Below are positions 24,201 through 32,512 of a stretch of 64,000 nt of DNA, in pieces. Every line of letters starts with the position of its first letter. The first letter of the stretch is position 1. The translations under genes were made by a program, and so were the position numbers. The stretch is from DASSKA01 sp963839365. Lineage in GTDB: Bacteria; Actinomycetota; Actinomycetes; Propionibacteriales; Nocardioidaceae. The notes below the pieces were generated by a model that was not told where the DNA came from, did no database searches, and saw only the letters and a program-made list of their open reading frames with translations. Where the stretch lies: the NCBI GenBank assembly GCA_963839365.1, contig CAWIUT010000002.1, forward strand, positions 124,001-188,000, in the 5' to 3' direction.

Positions 24201-25207
24201 ACCGGCACGCCCGGGCGGTGGACCGGGCGAGTGCCGGCCGGGGGCGCGGGCTGTCGCGGCGCGCGGCCGCCGGAACCGCGGACGCGCGCGCCGACGCGGC
24301 GGCGGCCCGGAACAGCTCGGACGCGCGGGAGCGCGAGCCCGGGGTCTGGGAGCAGGCCGCTCGGCAGTCTCGTGCCGGAGCGCCGCCCCGCCCGGTCACC
24401 TCGGTCCAGCTCGCCCTCGACCTGGGCGACGCACCGGCGGACGGGGAGACCAGCGGGCTGCCGGAGATGGACACCGCCGAGCGGGTCCGTGCCGAGCTGG
24501 AGATCCTCGGCCTGGACGTCAGCCGGCATGTGGTCGACTTCTACGTGCCGTTCCTCGACGCGCTGGGAGTCACCCGCGCCACCGACCTGTTGAACCGACG
24601 CAGCCGTTCCGAGCTGCTGGTCGCCGGGGTGAAGGTGGCCACCCAGACCCCGCCCATCCGGTCCGGACGCCGGGTCGTCTTCCTGACCCTCGACGACGCG
24701 ACCGGGCCGGTCGATGCGACGTTCTTCGAGGACGCGCAAGGCCCCTACGCCGCCACCGTCTTCCACTCCTGGCTGCTGGTGGTGCGCGGGGTGCTGCGGC
24801 GCACCGGACGTCACGGGGTCTCCTTGCGGGCCACCGGCTGCTGGGAGCTGCCCGAGCTCTACCGGATCTGGCGTGACGGCGGGGCCGGTGAGCACGGGAT
24901 GGTCGCGGTGCGCGCCTTCATGGGCCAGGTCCCGTCCGGCTTCGAAGGGGCGGGAGCGCAGACCGCGATCGAGGGCGCCGCCGAGAGCCGGTCCACCCGG
25001 CCGGTGATGGCCAGCCCGCCGGATCCCGCTGCCTCCCGCGGCGCCGGAGCCGGCCTGACGGCCGGAGGGATGGGCCGGCGCCGGGTGCTGGTGCACTCCA
25101 GCGGCTTCACCATGTCGCCGTACTCCGACGTCCGTCCTGCGGGGGAGGACGCCAAGTCCGCACCCCGCAAGCTCTGGCACTCCTCGCCGGGGAGCTCTGG
25201 AGGATGA
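21248..25207 (+). CDS. dnaE2: Error-prone DNA polymerase III alpha-type subunit DnaE2
   Basis: A C-family polymerase used for translesion synthesis and damage-induced mutagenesis; 1319 residues, longer than the usual ~1080. In order: PHP domain (HLHVASGYSLQYG at the start, the DnaE2 variant of the HLHVHT motif), a repeat insertion SGLS/GGLS at residues 260-279, the palm with PDIDVDVE (about 468-475), FRPGPVKSDMVTPYL, HEQVIEII, finger and tandem HhH regions, and an OB-fold with VFLTLDDATGPVDATFFED near 1140-1165. An extra alanine/arginine-rich linker lies near residues 1000-1050. ATG at 21248 overlaps the HEPN gene. It is controlled from the LexA-box promoter. No ImuB is in the window; DinB lies 0.8 kb downstream. 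Confidence 0.95.
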   Translation: MSREDPFVHLHVASGYSLQYGASHPHVLVERAGELGMDTLALTDRDGAYGAVRFTKACVQAGIRPILGVDLAVTPGGPVAGLPSGSRRTPVRGGAFRDQRLPRVTFLAGSKKGWAALCRLISATHLSGERGTPVTTLDLVAEHVAGRDVLVLLGPTSELGRAATLRREDLAHAALRPWREVVDPADLLVEVVSHRLSGSGPGSAPHAARMLGIAQAENLGTVLTNAVRYADRTDAATVDVLDAARRLVPLGSAELRHLDSGLSSGLSGGLSGGLSSGLSGDLPRGNAEGFLKSGKQMDEVAEEVCRLAGLGHDRRAARRLLARTRTVADRCAVDPAADLGLGEVHFPEFEVVGGAETSLRSSSTTADAVLRQRCEAAIGNRYGNAGRQRIWKRLDDELQTIRTLGYAPYFLTVADVTDLIKDLGVRCAARGSGAGSLVNYLLGISGVDPLRYGLLMERFLSPLRQALPDIDVDVESARRLEVYEAILDRYGGERCVCVSMMDTYRVRHAVRDVGAALGMPPGEIDAIAKAFPHIRARDARMALRELPELRSSGLLQGQSGAALDLLFRMVERLDGLPRHVAVHPCGVLLSDATLLDRTPVEASYAGFPMSQFDKDDVEDLGLLKLDVLGVRMQSAMAHAVDEIERVDRVRLDLDDETQVPFDDPATFSMISQAKTLGCFQIESPGQRELVGKSGLETFEDIIVDISLFRPGPVKSDMVTPYLSAKQGWRMPHYLHEDLRPILEQTHGVVVFHEQVIEIIATLTGCTLAEADEARRALGDTDGMARAKLWFFPRAMGNGYPQDLVEQAWKVLEAFASFGFCKAHAAAFALPTYQSAWLKAHYPAHFLAGVLTHDPGMYPKRLILDDARQFGVAVLGLDVNASEKTYVVEKADPAYADVAYGIRLALSEVKGISEAEVDRITAARPYHSLTDFWHRARVSRPVVERLVLAGGLDGIYGIGGAEQGPGVHRRGRVTRRDLLLQVADLDRHARAVDRASAGRGRGLSRRAAAGTADARADAAAARNSSDAREREPGVWEQAARQSRAGAPPRPVTSVQLALDLGDAPADGETSGLPEMDTAERVRAELEILGLDVSRHVVDFYVPFLDALGVTRATDLLNRRSRSELLVAGVKVATQTPPIRSGRRVVFLTLDDATGPVDATFFEDAQGPYAATVFHSWLLVVRGVLRRTGRHGVSLRATGCWELPELYRIWRDGGAGEHGMVAVRAFMGQVPSGFEGAGAQTAIEGAAESRSTRPVMASPPDPAASRGAGAGLTAGGMGRRRVLVHSSGFTMSPYSDVRPAGEDAKSAPRKLWHSSPGSSGG
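22025..22084 (+). repeat. Five 12-base tandem repeats within dnaE2
   Basis: Five copies of RGTGGYCTGTCC encode (S/G)GLS five times, exactly in frame. They form a glycine/serine-rich linker in the region after the PHP domain. Confidence 0.95.
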
Positions 25208-25228
25208 CGACGAGGAGGAGCACCCGAC

Positions 25229-25234
25229 TAGGGT
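25229..25234 (+). promoter_or_regulatory. -10 hexamer TAGGGT, leaderless start of the methyltransferase
   Basis: TAGGGT, seven bases, ATG at 25242. This separates the methyltransferase-dinB pair from the LexA operon. Confidence 0.6.
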
Positions 25235-25241
25235 GTGCGGC

Positions 25242-25982
25242 ATGTCGACGGATCGGACAGGGCCCAGCGGTGCGCGCCCCAGCGCGGCGCGCACGGCCGT
25301 GGTCTGGGACGCGCTTCGCGACGTGCTGGTTCCAGCGGCTGGGCACACCGCGTCCGTGGTGGACTTCGGCGGAGGCACCGGCGGCTTCGCGGTCCGGGTC
25401 GCCGAGCTCGGGCACCAGGTCACCGTCGTCGATCCCAGTCCCGACGCGCTGGCCATCCTGGCCCGTCGCGCCGAGGAGAGCGGGGTCGCGGACCGGGTCT
25501 TCGGCCGTCAGGGGGACCTGGCCAGCCTGCTGGAGCTGGTTCCGCCAGGCGAAGCCGACGTGCTGCTGTGCCACGGGGTGCTCGAGATCGTCGAAGACCC
25601 CGCCGCCACCGTGCGCACCCTCGCCCAGGTGCTGCGCCCCGGCGGGGTGCTCAGCCTGCTGGTCAACCAGCGGCACGCCGCGGTGGTGGCCCGGGCGATG
25701 GCCGGTCACTTCGGCCAGGCCCGGGCGTTGCTGGACCCCCCGCCGGACCCGCCCCGCCGGTTCACCGCGGAGGAGATCGCCGCACTCCTGGGCAGCGCCG
25801 GCTTCGACACCACGGCCCTGCACGCGGTGCGGGTCTTCGCGGACCTGGTGCCGAGCTCGCTGGCCGAGCTCGAGCCCGGCTCGGCCGCCGCGCTGGTCGA
25901 GCTGGAGAAGGCGGTCGCGTCCCGACCCGAGTACCTTCCCCTCGCGACCCAGCTGCACGTGCTGGCCACCCGGCGTCGCTGA
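25242..25982 (+). CDS. Class I SAM-dependent methyltransferase
   Basis: A 246-residue Rossmann methyltransferase. The SAM motif I is VVDFGGGTGGFAVRVAELG, followed by VTVVDPSPDAL (acidic residue binding the ribose), LLCHGVLEIVED and LRPGGVLSLLVN. The substrate is unknown; it resembles SmtA/UbiE-like enzymes. ATG at 25242 is preferred to a GTG nine bases earlier because it has leaderless spacing to the -10. It is 24 bases upstream of dinB and probably cotranscribed with it. Confidence 0.85.
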   Translation: MSTDRTGPSGARPSAARTAVVWDALRDVLVPAAGHTASVVDFGGGTGGFAVRVAELGHQVTVVDPSPDALAILARRAEESGVADRVFGRQGDLASLLELVPPGEADVLLCHGVLEIVEDPAATVRTLAQVLRPGGVLSLLVNQRHAAVVARAMAGHFGQARALLDPPPDPPRRFTAEEIAALLGSAGFDTTALHAVRVFADLVPSSLAELEPGSAAALVELEKAVASRPEYLPLATQLHVLATRRR

Positions 25983-26006
25983 GCCGACCTCGACCGGGAG
26001 ACGGTC

Positions 26007-27245
26007 ATGACCCGGCCGCACCCGCCGCAGGAGGACCCGGCTGTGCTGTCCTGGGACTGTCCGGTGCTGCACGTGGACATGGACGCGTTCTACGCCTCGG
26101 TGGCGACCCGGGACCGGCCCGACCTGCGGGACGTGCCGGTGGTCGTCGGCGGCGGCCACCGGGGGGTGGTGCTGTCGGCGAACTACCTGGCCCGTGAGCA
26201 CGGCGTCCGGTCGGCGATGCCGATGACCCGGGCCCGGCGGCTGTGCCCCGCGGCGGTGGTGATCCCCCCCGACTTCGAGACCTTCAGCGCGGTCTCGGCG
26301 TCGGTGATGGAGAACTTCCGGCAGGTCACCCCGGTGGTCGAGGTGCTCTCCTTGGACGAGGCATTCCTGGACGTGTCCGGATCGATGCGCCGGCTCGGAT
26401 CGCCTGCCGCCATCGCCGAGCAGCTGCGTGCCCGGATCCACGACGAGCAGGCCATCACCTGCTCGGTCGGGGTCGCCAGCACCGTGACGGTGGCCAAGCT
26501 GGCCAGTCGACGGGCCAAGCCCGACGGTGTGGTGGTGGTGCCGCCGCAGTCGGTGCTGTCTTTTTTGCACCCGTTGGAGGTCGGCGAGCTGTGGGGGGTG
26601 GGGGAGAAGACCGCGCAGCTGCTGATCCGGTTCGGCCTGCGCACGGTCGGGGACATCGCGCACACCCCGGTCGCCACGTTGCAGCGGGCGGTCGGGGTGA
26701 ACCTCGGCGCGCACCTGCACCGGCTTGCCTGGGGCGAGGACCAGCGCACGGTCGTCTCCCGGCGCGGCCCGGACGAGCCCGACAAGAGCATGGGGGCGGA
26801 CGAGACGTTCGGCCGTGACACCGACGACCCGGAGGTCGTCCTGCGGGAGCTGCTGCGGTTGTCCGCGAAGGTGACCGCCCGGATGCGCGCCGCGGGGGTG
26901 GCCGGACGCACCGTCACCGTGAAGGTGCGCTTCGCCGACTTCACCACGATCACCCGGTCCAGGACCATGGCCGACGCGACCGACGTGACCCAGGAGGTCT
27001 ACCAGACCGCGGCCACCTTGTTCCGGGCTCTCGGGCTGCAGCGGGCCCGGCTCCGGCTGGTCGGGGTGCGCGTGGAGCAGCTGACCCCCCGCACCGGCGT
27101 GCACCGTCAGCTGGTGCTCGGGGCCCGCGAGCACGGCTGGTCCGACGCTGACCGGGCGGTGGACCGGGCGACCCACCGGTTCGGTGGTGCTGCGGTCCGA
27201 CCGGCCAGCCTCCTCGCCGATCCCGGGAGTCGGGCTTCCGCGTGA
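26007..27245 (+). CDS. dinB: DNA polymerase IV (Y-family)
   Basis: A translesion polymerase of 412 residues. Catalytic acids are present in HVDMDAFYASV (Asp24) and LSLDEAFLDVSGS (Asp-Glu near 118), with the GVASTVTVAKLASRRAKPDG motif and HhH segment LWGVGEKTAQLLIRFGLRTVGDIA; the little finger ends around residue 370. The motif set fits DinB rather than catalytically dead ImuB. GGGAG precedes the ATG. Being just downstream of the dnaE2 operon it may act with it, although it appears to be transcribed from the methyltransferase promoter, which has no LexA box. Confidence 0.95.
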   Translation: MTRPHPPQEDPAVLSWDCPVLHVDMDAFYASVATRDRPDLRDVPVVVGGGHRGVVLSANYLAREHGVRSAMPMTRARRLCPAAVVIPPDFETFSAVSASVMENFRQVTPVVEVLSLDEAFLDVSGSMRRLGSPAAIAEQLRARIHDEQAITCSVGVASTVTVAKLASRRAKPDGVVVVPPQSVLSFLHPLEVGELWGVGEKTAQLLIRFGLRTVGDIAHTPVATLQRAVGVNLGAHLHRLAWGEDQRTVVSRRGPDEPDKSMGADETFGRDTDDPEVVLRELLRLSAKVTARMRAAGVAGRTVTVKVRFADFTTITRSRTMADATDVTQEVYQTAATLFRALGLQRARLRLVGVRVEQLTPRTGVHRQLVLGAREHGWSDADRAVDRATHRFGGAAVRPASLLADPGSRASA

Positions 27246-27312
27246 CGCCGTGAGCCATGAACGGGAGCCATGAAATTGCCCCCGGCGGGTACCACCTAGA
27301 CCTAGGCCTGCC

Positions 27313-27318
27313 TAGACT
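27313..27318 (+). promoter_or_regulatory. Candidate -10 (TAGACT) for DUF3040 gene
   Basis: TAGACT lies 29 bases before the GTG at 27348, leaving room for the GGGAGGAAA ribosome site. Just upstream is CCTAG-AC-CTAGG, a short inverted repeat that may be an operator. Confidence 0.45.
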
Positions 27319-27347
27319 GAGGGCAAGATCGTTCGCGGGAGGAAACC

Positions 27348-27809
27348 GTGCCGCTCTCCGAAGAAGAGTTGCGTCTGCTGGAGCAGATGGAACGCGCGCT
27401 GGTCGCGGAAGACCCCAAGCTCGCGTCGACCCTTCGTGGAACGGCCCTTCGTCGCAACGCACGTCGTCGCGCCTTCGTGGCCGGGGCAGCGTTCCTGGTC
27501 GGCGTCGGCGTGCTGATGACCGGGGCCGTCATGCGCCAGACCGTCGTCGGCATCATCGGTTTCGTGGTCATGCTCGGCTCCGCCTACATCGCCCTGGTCT
27601 CGTGGAGGGGGCAAAGTCGAGCCGCCGGTGACGACGGCCCCGTAGGCGCCCCGGGGACTGCCCAGCCCAGCAGGCGCGGGCTGCACCTCATCCACGGAGG
27701 TCGCTCCGTGGGCCGATCCCGCAAGCCCCGCGGTCGGGGGCCGCGCCGGCCGCTGATGGAGCGCTTCGAGGAGCGCTGGCAGCGCCGCCGCGAGCAGGGC
27801 GGCTTCTAG
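27348..27809 (+). CDS. DUF3040 membrane protein
   Basis: A 153-residue protein with the DUF3040 N-terminus (PLSEEELRLLEQMERALVAEDPKLASTLRG) and two adjacent membrane helices (AFVAGAAFLVGVGVLMTGA and VVGIIGFVVMLGSAYIALVSW), then a basic, arginine-rich tail. The homologue in M. tuberculosis (Rv2169c) lies in the same neighbourhood. The function is unknown. GTG start with GGGAGGAAA just upstream. It converges with the transglutaminase operon. Confidence 0.88.
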   Translation: MPLSEEELRLLEQMERALVAEDPKLASTLRGTALRRNARRRAFVAGAAFLVGVGVLMTGAVMRQTVVGIIGFVVMLGSAYIALVSWRGQSRAAGDDGPVGAPGTAQPSRRGLHLIHGGRSVGRSRKPRGRGPRRPLMERFEERWQRRREQGGF

Positions 27810-27829
27810 CCACGCGGCGCTGACGACCC

Positions 27830-27844
27830 GGGGCCGACGGCCCC
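27830..27844. terminator. GC-rich hairpin between convergent genes
   Basis: GGGGCC-GAC-GGCCCC is a perfect six-base-pair stem lying between two convergent stops (27809 and 27860). It has no T-tract, which is common for actinobacterial terminators; it could serve both strands. Confidence 0.5.
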
Positions 27845-27859
27845 GCGGTCAGCTGGCGG

Positions 27860-30226
27860 TCAGCTGGCGTGGTCCACTCCGACCCGGCCGGCGCCGAGCC
27901 GTGGCCCGCCGGTCAGCGGTCGCACCAGCGACAGCGGGGCCCAACGCGCCAGCAACCTTCTGCCGCGGGTGGTGCCCTCGCCCAACGCCTGCGTGCACGC
28001 GGCCACGTCGCCGGTGGCCTCGTCCACGGCTCCCGGCTGCAGCCGTTGCCCGTTCCGGGCCGGACGCGCGAACCGGGCCAGCTCCACCCGCTCCACCAGC
28101 CGGTCCAGAGCAGCGGTCGTCCCGGGCTCGCCGACGGTGCCGAAGTGCGTGGCCAGGTCCCGGGCCCCGACCCGGGGAGTCACGGTGTCGTCCCATCCGA
28201 GCCTCAGGTCGACCGCCGCGTCCCGCAGCTCCGACCAGGCCGCCTCCGCCAACCCCGGAGCGGTACCGGCGGCACGCCAGCGCCGGCGCCGGCGCCACGT
28301 TCGCAGCGCCCACGGCGCCGCGACCAGCAGCAGCGCCGCGAGCACGGCCAGCACCGTGATCACCGGGAAGCGCCACGCGGGCGGCTGCTGCCCGATGGCG
28401 AGGTTCCCCGCCAGTCCCCGCTTCACGTTGGGATGGTCGATGCGGTGGTGCGCCGAGCCGGCCGCCTGGGCCGGCTGGTGCTGCGGCGTCTGCGTGTGCA
28501 CCGGCGGAACGGAGTAGCCCGGCACGGAGGTGACCCGCGGGGCGGGAGTCGGCTCGAACCGGACCCACCCGGTGCCCTCGAAGTACATCTCCGGCCAGGC
28601 GTGCAGGTCGTGGCTGCTGAACACCCAGGTGTTGCCGGACACGTACTGCGGATGCAAGAACCCGACCACCACCCGGGACGGGATGCCGAGGGCCCGGCCC
28701 ATCAGCGCCATCGCCCCGGCGAACTGCTGGCAGTAGCCGATGCGGCTGCCCGGCCCGGTGCCGAGGAACCGGGCCAGCTGCTGCATGCTGTCACCGGAGG
28801 CGTGCTGCAACGAGTAGGTGAACCCGCCGTCGCCCTGGAACCACTCCTGCAGCCGGGCGGCCCGACCGTAGTCGGTGGTCTCGTGGGCCGTCACCCGCCG
28901 GGCCAGCCGCTCCACCGAGGCGGGCAGATCCTTCGGCAGCTTGGTGTACTTGGCCTCCAGGTCGACCGGTGGCGGGTTGGCCTTGGCCAGCCGCCGCGCG
29001 GAGATCGTCGGCACCAGCGCACGCAGCCGATAGCTCATCCCGGCCGTGGTCTGGTCGCGCGCCGTGCTGATGTAGTCCATCGTGGTGGTGTCGTAGCGCC
29101 AGTCCCCGGATGCGTTGATCCACGAGACCGGGTACGGCGCGGGCAGCCAGCGGGACTGGAACGCCGAGGCGATGCGCACCGAGTAGGGCACCACCGTCCG
29201 GGGCACCGACGGGTCGAGACCGGGCGGCGGCGGCATGGGGCCGTCGGCGCGCTGCTGCCCCGGGATGGCCCGCCCGCCCGGGAGCCAGGCACTGCCGTCG
29301 AACTGGTCCAGCACGGCGATCCGCAGGTACGACGGGTCCGGCTCCGGCGTGGTCACGTAGACCAGGTTCACGTCCCGGCCCTGCACCAGGTCGCGCCGCA
29401 ACGAGACCATGGGGTTGGACAGCGACACCGAGCCGGTTCCGTTCCCCGCGCCGTTCTGCTTGCCTGCCAGCAGGCCCGCACCCAAGGTGGGCACGAGCAG
29501 CGGCACCACCACGGCCAGCGCGGTGGCCGTCAGGCCGATCTTGCGCGCGGAGGAGCGCACCGCCTGCCCGCTGACCGCGCTCTGCTGGGAGTCGAACAAC
29601 AGGTCCGAGGAGAGCTGACGACCCCAGTGGGTGAGCCGGCGCGACTCGTCGGCGGAGAGCAGCAGCAGGAAACAGAGCGCGGTCAGGGCGAACTTCGCCC
29701 AGGAGACGCCGCCGTGCAGGATGCTGATCGGGGCGGTGTAGATCGCCAGCAGGGGGAGCCCGGCCAGGGGCACCCGGCGCAGCCCGCAGGCCAGCAGGTC
29801 CACCAGCACCGCGGCTGCCGCCCCGGCGAGGACCAGCGCGGGGTACAGACCGTGCACGCCCCGGGGGACCGGGGCGGCGTACTGCTGGGACACCGCCATG
29901 CTGTGGCCCAGGGCCGCCGCGACGCCGTGCAACGACCGGGCAGTGGGGAGCCAACCGCCCACCGCCTCCGCGCCGGCCCACGCATGGTCCAGCCACAGCA
30001 GCAGCACGACGAGCTGGGCCAGCACCACCAGCACCGGGTGGGCGTGAGCCGAACGAAGCAGCATCCCGACGACCGCCACCAGCACACACGCTCCGAGCAG
30101 GGGAACCAGGAACCCTCCGGGCGCCTCGGAGAAGCCGCTCCAGGTGAGCAGGGCGGCCCAGGTCGTCAGGGCGGCCAGCAGTGAGACGGTGGCGCTGCTC
30201 GGCCAGCGGAGCCGCTCGAACCTCAC
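27860..30226 (-). CDS. DUF3488/transglutaminase-like membrane protein (TgpA type)
   Basis: A 788-residue protein. The N-terminal ~230 residues hold six or seven membrane helices (DUF3488), then an outer region with a transglutaminase-like domain: the Cys in GYCQQFAGAMALMGRALGIPSRVVVGF and the His/Asp in SSHDLHAWPEMYFEGTGWVRFEPTP form the expected triad. One more helix and a cytoplasmic tail (DUF4129-like) follow. The substrate is unknown; related proteins are linked to cell-envelope processes. The GTG start overlaps the DUF58 stop by four bases (GTGA), making it the third gene of the MoxR operon. Confidence 0.9.
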   Translation of the reverse strand: MRFERLRWPSSATVSLLAALTTWAALLTWSGFSEAPGGFLVPLLGACVLVAVVGMLLRSAHAHPVLVVLAQLVVLLLWLDHAWAGAEAVGGWLPTARSLHGVAAALGHSMAVSQQYAAPVPRGVHGLYPALVLAGAAAAVLVDLLACGLRRVPLAGLPLLAIYTAPISILHGGVSWAKFALTALCFLLLLSADESRRLTHWGRQLSSDLLFDSQQSAVSGQAVRSSARKIGLTATALAVVVPLLVPTLGAGLLAGKQNGAGNGTGSVSLSNPMVSLRRDLVQGRDVNLVYVTTPEPDPSYLRIAVLDQFDGSAWLPGGRAIPGQQRADGPMPPPPGLDPSVPRTVVPYSVRIASAFQSRWLPAPYPVSWINASGDWRYDTTTMDYISTARDQTTAGMSYRLRALVPTISARRLAKANPPPVDLEAKYTKLPKDLPASVERLARRVTAHETTDYGRAARLQEWFQGDGGFTYSLQHASGDSMQQLARFLGTGPGSRIGYCQQFAGAMALMGRALGIPSRVVVGFLHPQYVSGNTWVFSSHDLHAWPEMYFEGTGWVRFEPTPAPRVTSVPGYSVPPVHTQTPQHQPAQAAGSAHHRIDHPNVKRGLAGNLAIGQQPPAWRFPVITVLAVLAALLLVAAPWALRTWRRRRRWRAAGTAPGLAEAAWSELRDAAVDLRLGWDDTVTPRVGARDLATHFGTVGEPGTTAALDRLVERVELARFARPARNGQRLQPGAVDEATGDVAACTQALGEGTTRGRRLLARWAPLSLVRPLTGGPRLGAGRVGVDHAS

Positions 30227-31494
30227 GACGCCGCCTCCGGCGCGGTCGTGCCGGGCCGGCCGAGACCCCGGCCACTGAGCCCGAGCTCCTCCCAGACGCC
30301 CGGCATGGGGTCGCGCGGACCGGCCCCGACGGCCTTCCAGCCGTGCGCCTTCAACCAGTCCACCCCCTGCTCGGCCCCCGACGCCGAGGCCGGGCCCTGG
30401 TCGAGCGCGACCGCCATCGCGGTCGCCGCCGAGTGCCGCATCCGGGACAGTGCCGGCTTGTCGTAGTCGGTCACCCGGCCCAGCACGGTGACCAGCAGGC
30501 CGGTGTGCCCGGCCTCCTGCAGCCAACCCACGTCGAGGTGGTTCCCGGGCGCCTCCCCGACCACGGCCAGCGCCTCCAGCAGCGGCCCGGTCTCGGCGGC
30601 CAGGGCACCGCGCTGGTGCCAGGCCGCGGCGTGCTCCTCGCCGGCAGCGGTGAGCAGCCGGACCTGGAACCCGCGCTGCGCCAGGTGCACGGCGATCGAT
30701 GCGGCCAGCGACACCGCGTGCTCGAGCGAGGAGGCAGCACCGCTGCCCCGGTGAGCGATCCTGCGGTTGTCCAGGAACAGCGTCGCGCGGGACTGCCAGG
30801 GCTGCTCCTCCCGCCGCACCATCAGCTGACCGGCATGAGCGCTGCTGTGCCAGTGCACCCGGCGCAGGTCGTCGCCGCGGCGGTACTCCCGCACCGTCAC
30901 GTCCTCGGCGCTGCCGCTGGCGAACGCGCGGGGCCGGTTGTCGCCGGAGCCGGTCCAGGCGCCGGACAGCGGGATGACCGGCAGCGCCACCACCCGGGGG
31001 GTGACCACCACCGAGCTGGTGCTCTCGAAGGTCCGGGTCAGCTCGACCATCCCGAACGGGTCGCTGAGCCGGACGGTCATCGGGCCGAGCTCGAACCGCC
31101 CGCGGACGTCGGAGCGTACGACGTACTGGATGCTGCGCTTCCAGTGACGGCCCATCCGGTCCACCACGAACCGGGGACGGGTGCCGAGCACGTAGGGCAC
31201 CTGGTCCTCGAGCAGGAGCAGGCCGGTCGGCATCTTGCCGTCGTTGGTCAGCTCGAGCCGGACCCGCGCCTGCTGGCCGACCGACACCTGGAGCGGGTTG
31301 ACCGAGCGGACCAGGCCGAGCCGGTAGCGGCTGCGACCGAGGAAGAACGCCGTGACGAGAGGAAGCAGGACCAGCAGCAGCCCGACGCGGAGCAGCTCCT
31401 TCTCGCCGAGCAGCAGGGCGCACAGCGTGGCCGCGCCTCCCGCCGCCAGGAACGCCCGGCCCCGGGTGGTCATCGCTGCGAGCGCTTCGCGCAT
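30223..31494 (-). CDS. DUF58 (von Willebrand A-like) protein
   Basis: A 423-residue protein with two N-terminal membrane helices (FLAAGGAATLCALLLG and VGLLLVLLPLVTAFFLG) and the DUF58 core motif (GSAEDVTVREYRRGDDLRRVHWHSSAH at about 205-230) followed by a vWA-like fold. DUF58 proteins accompany MoxR ATPases and transglutaminase-like proteins and are thought to act as their partners. It ends in a four-base overlap with the transglutaminase gene and begins ten bases after moxR. Confidence 0.9.
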   Translation of the reverse strand: MREALAAMTTRGRAFLAAGGAATLCALLLGEKELLRVGLLLVLLPLVTAFFLGRSRYRLGLVRSVNPLQVSVGQQARVRLELTNDGKMPTGLLLLEDQVPYVLGTRPRFVVDRMGRHWKRSIQYVVRSDVRGRFELGPMTVRLSDPFGMVELTRTFESTSSVVVTPRVVALPVIPLSGAWTGSGDNRPRAFASGSAEDVTVREYRRGDDLRRVHWHSSAHAGQLMVRREEQPWQSRATLFLDNRRIAHRGSGAASSLEHAVSLAASIAVHLAQRGFQVRLLTAAGEEHAAAWHQRGALAAETGPLLEALAVVGEAPGNHLDVGWLQEAGHTGLLVTVLGRVTDYDKPALSRMRHSAATAMAVALDQGPASASGAEQGVDWLKAHGWKAVGAGPRDPMPGVWEELGLSGRGLGRPGTTAPEAAS

Positions 31495-31504
31495 GTCCGG
31501 ACGC

Positions 31505-32512
31505 CTACGCCGAGGTCCGACGGCTCTCGGGCATCGGGACCGTCGCGACGACCCGTTCCAGCGCCGCCTCGACGGTGCGGCCGCTCATCGACGCCTCGAC
31601 CGTGGGGAGCAGCCGGTGCGCGAGCACCTGCCCGGAGAGCTGCTGCACGTCGTCGGGGAGCACGTAGTCGCGGCCGTGGATCGCCGCGAGAGCCTTGGCC
31701 GCCCGGACCAGGTGCAGGGTCGCCCGGGGAGAGGCGCCGAGCAACAGGTCGGGGGAGTTGCGGGTGGCCGTGGTCACCGCCACGGCGTACCTCTGCACCG
31801 ACTCCGCGACGTACACCTGGGAGACGATGTTGACCAGCTTGCGCACCTCGGCGGCGTCGGTGACCGGGTCGAGGTCGTCGAGCGGGTTGGTCCGGGTGTG
31901 GGTGTTCAGCATCGCGATCTCGGCGGACTCCACCGGGTAGCCCATGGAGACGCGGGCCATGAACCGGTCGCGCTGCGCCTCCGGCAGGGCGTAGGTGCCC
32001 TCCATCTCGATCGGGTTCTGGGTGGCGATCACCATGAAGGGCGTCTCGAGCTGGTACGTCGTACCGTCGACGGTGACCTGCCGTTCCTCCATGCACTCCA
32101 GCAGCGCGGACTGGGTCTTCGGTGAGGCCCGGTTGATCTCGTCGCCGACCACGATGTTCGCGAACACCCCACCGGGGCGGAACTCGAACTGGCGGGTGTC
32201 CTGGTTGAACACCGACACGCCGGTGACGTCCGAGGGAAGCAGGTCCGGCGTGAACTGGATGCGCCGGACGGTGCAGTCGATGGACCGGGCCAGCGCCTTG
32301 CTCAACATGGTCTTTCCGACGCCGGGCACGTCCTCGATGAGCAGGTGACCCTCGGCGAGCAGCACGACCAGGGCGATCCGGGAGACCTCGGGCTTGCCCT
32401 CGATCACCGAGTCGATGCTCGCGCGGATACGTTCGCTGACCCGGGCCAGCATGTCCAGGTCGGCACCCTCCTCGGGCTCCGCGCCGGATCCTGCCTGGTC
32501 CAGTGGTCTCAC
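31505..32512 (-). CDS. moxR: MoxR family AAA+ ATPase
   Basis: A 335-residue AAA+ ATPase with Walker A (EDVPGVGKTMLSKALAR, about 60-76), Walker B (VVGDEINRASPKTQSALLECMEERQVTVDG), sensor 1 (FMVIATQNPIEMEGTY) and an arginine-finger region (LPEAQRDRFMARV). MoxR proteins act as chaperone-like remodelers for the vWA/DUF58 partners encoded next. GTG start with AGAGGA about nine bases upstream. First gene of a three-gene operon divergent from mraZ; TACCGT on the minus strand at 32610-32615 is a candidate -10. Confidence 0.92.
   Translation of the reverse strand: MRPLDQAGSGAEPEEGADLDMLARVSERIRASIDSVIEGKPEVSRIALVVLLAEGHLLIEDVPGVGKTMLSKALARSIDCTVRRIQFTPDLLPSDVTGVSVFNQDTRQFEFRPGGVFANIVVGDEINRASPKTQSALLECMEERQVTVDGTTYQLETPFMVIATQNPIEMEGTYALPEAQRDRFMARVSMGYPVESAEIAMLNTHTRTNPLDDLDPVTDAAEVRKLVNIVSQVYVAESVQRYAVAVTTATRNSPDLLLGASPRATLHLVRAAKALAAIHGRDYVLPDDVQQLSGQVLAHRLLPTVEASMSGRTVEAALERVVATVPMPESRRTSA

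Noticed and set aside
21122..25456. Very long open frame (over 1400 codons) on the minus strand opposite dnaE2
   Set aside because: It is antisense to a clear polymerase gene. In GC-rich DNA the opposite frame has few stop codons; the product is low complexity (Gly/Arg/His/Gln/Pro) with no recognisable domain.
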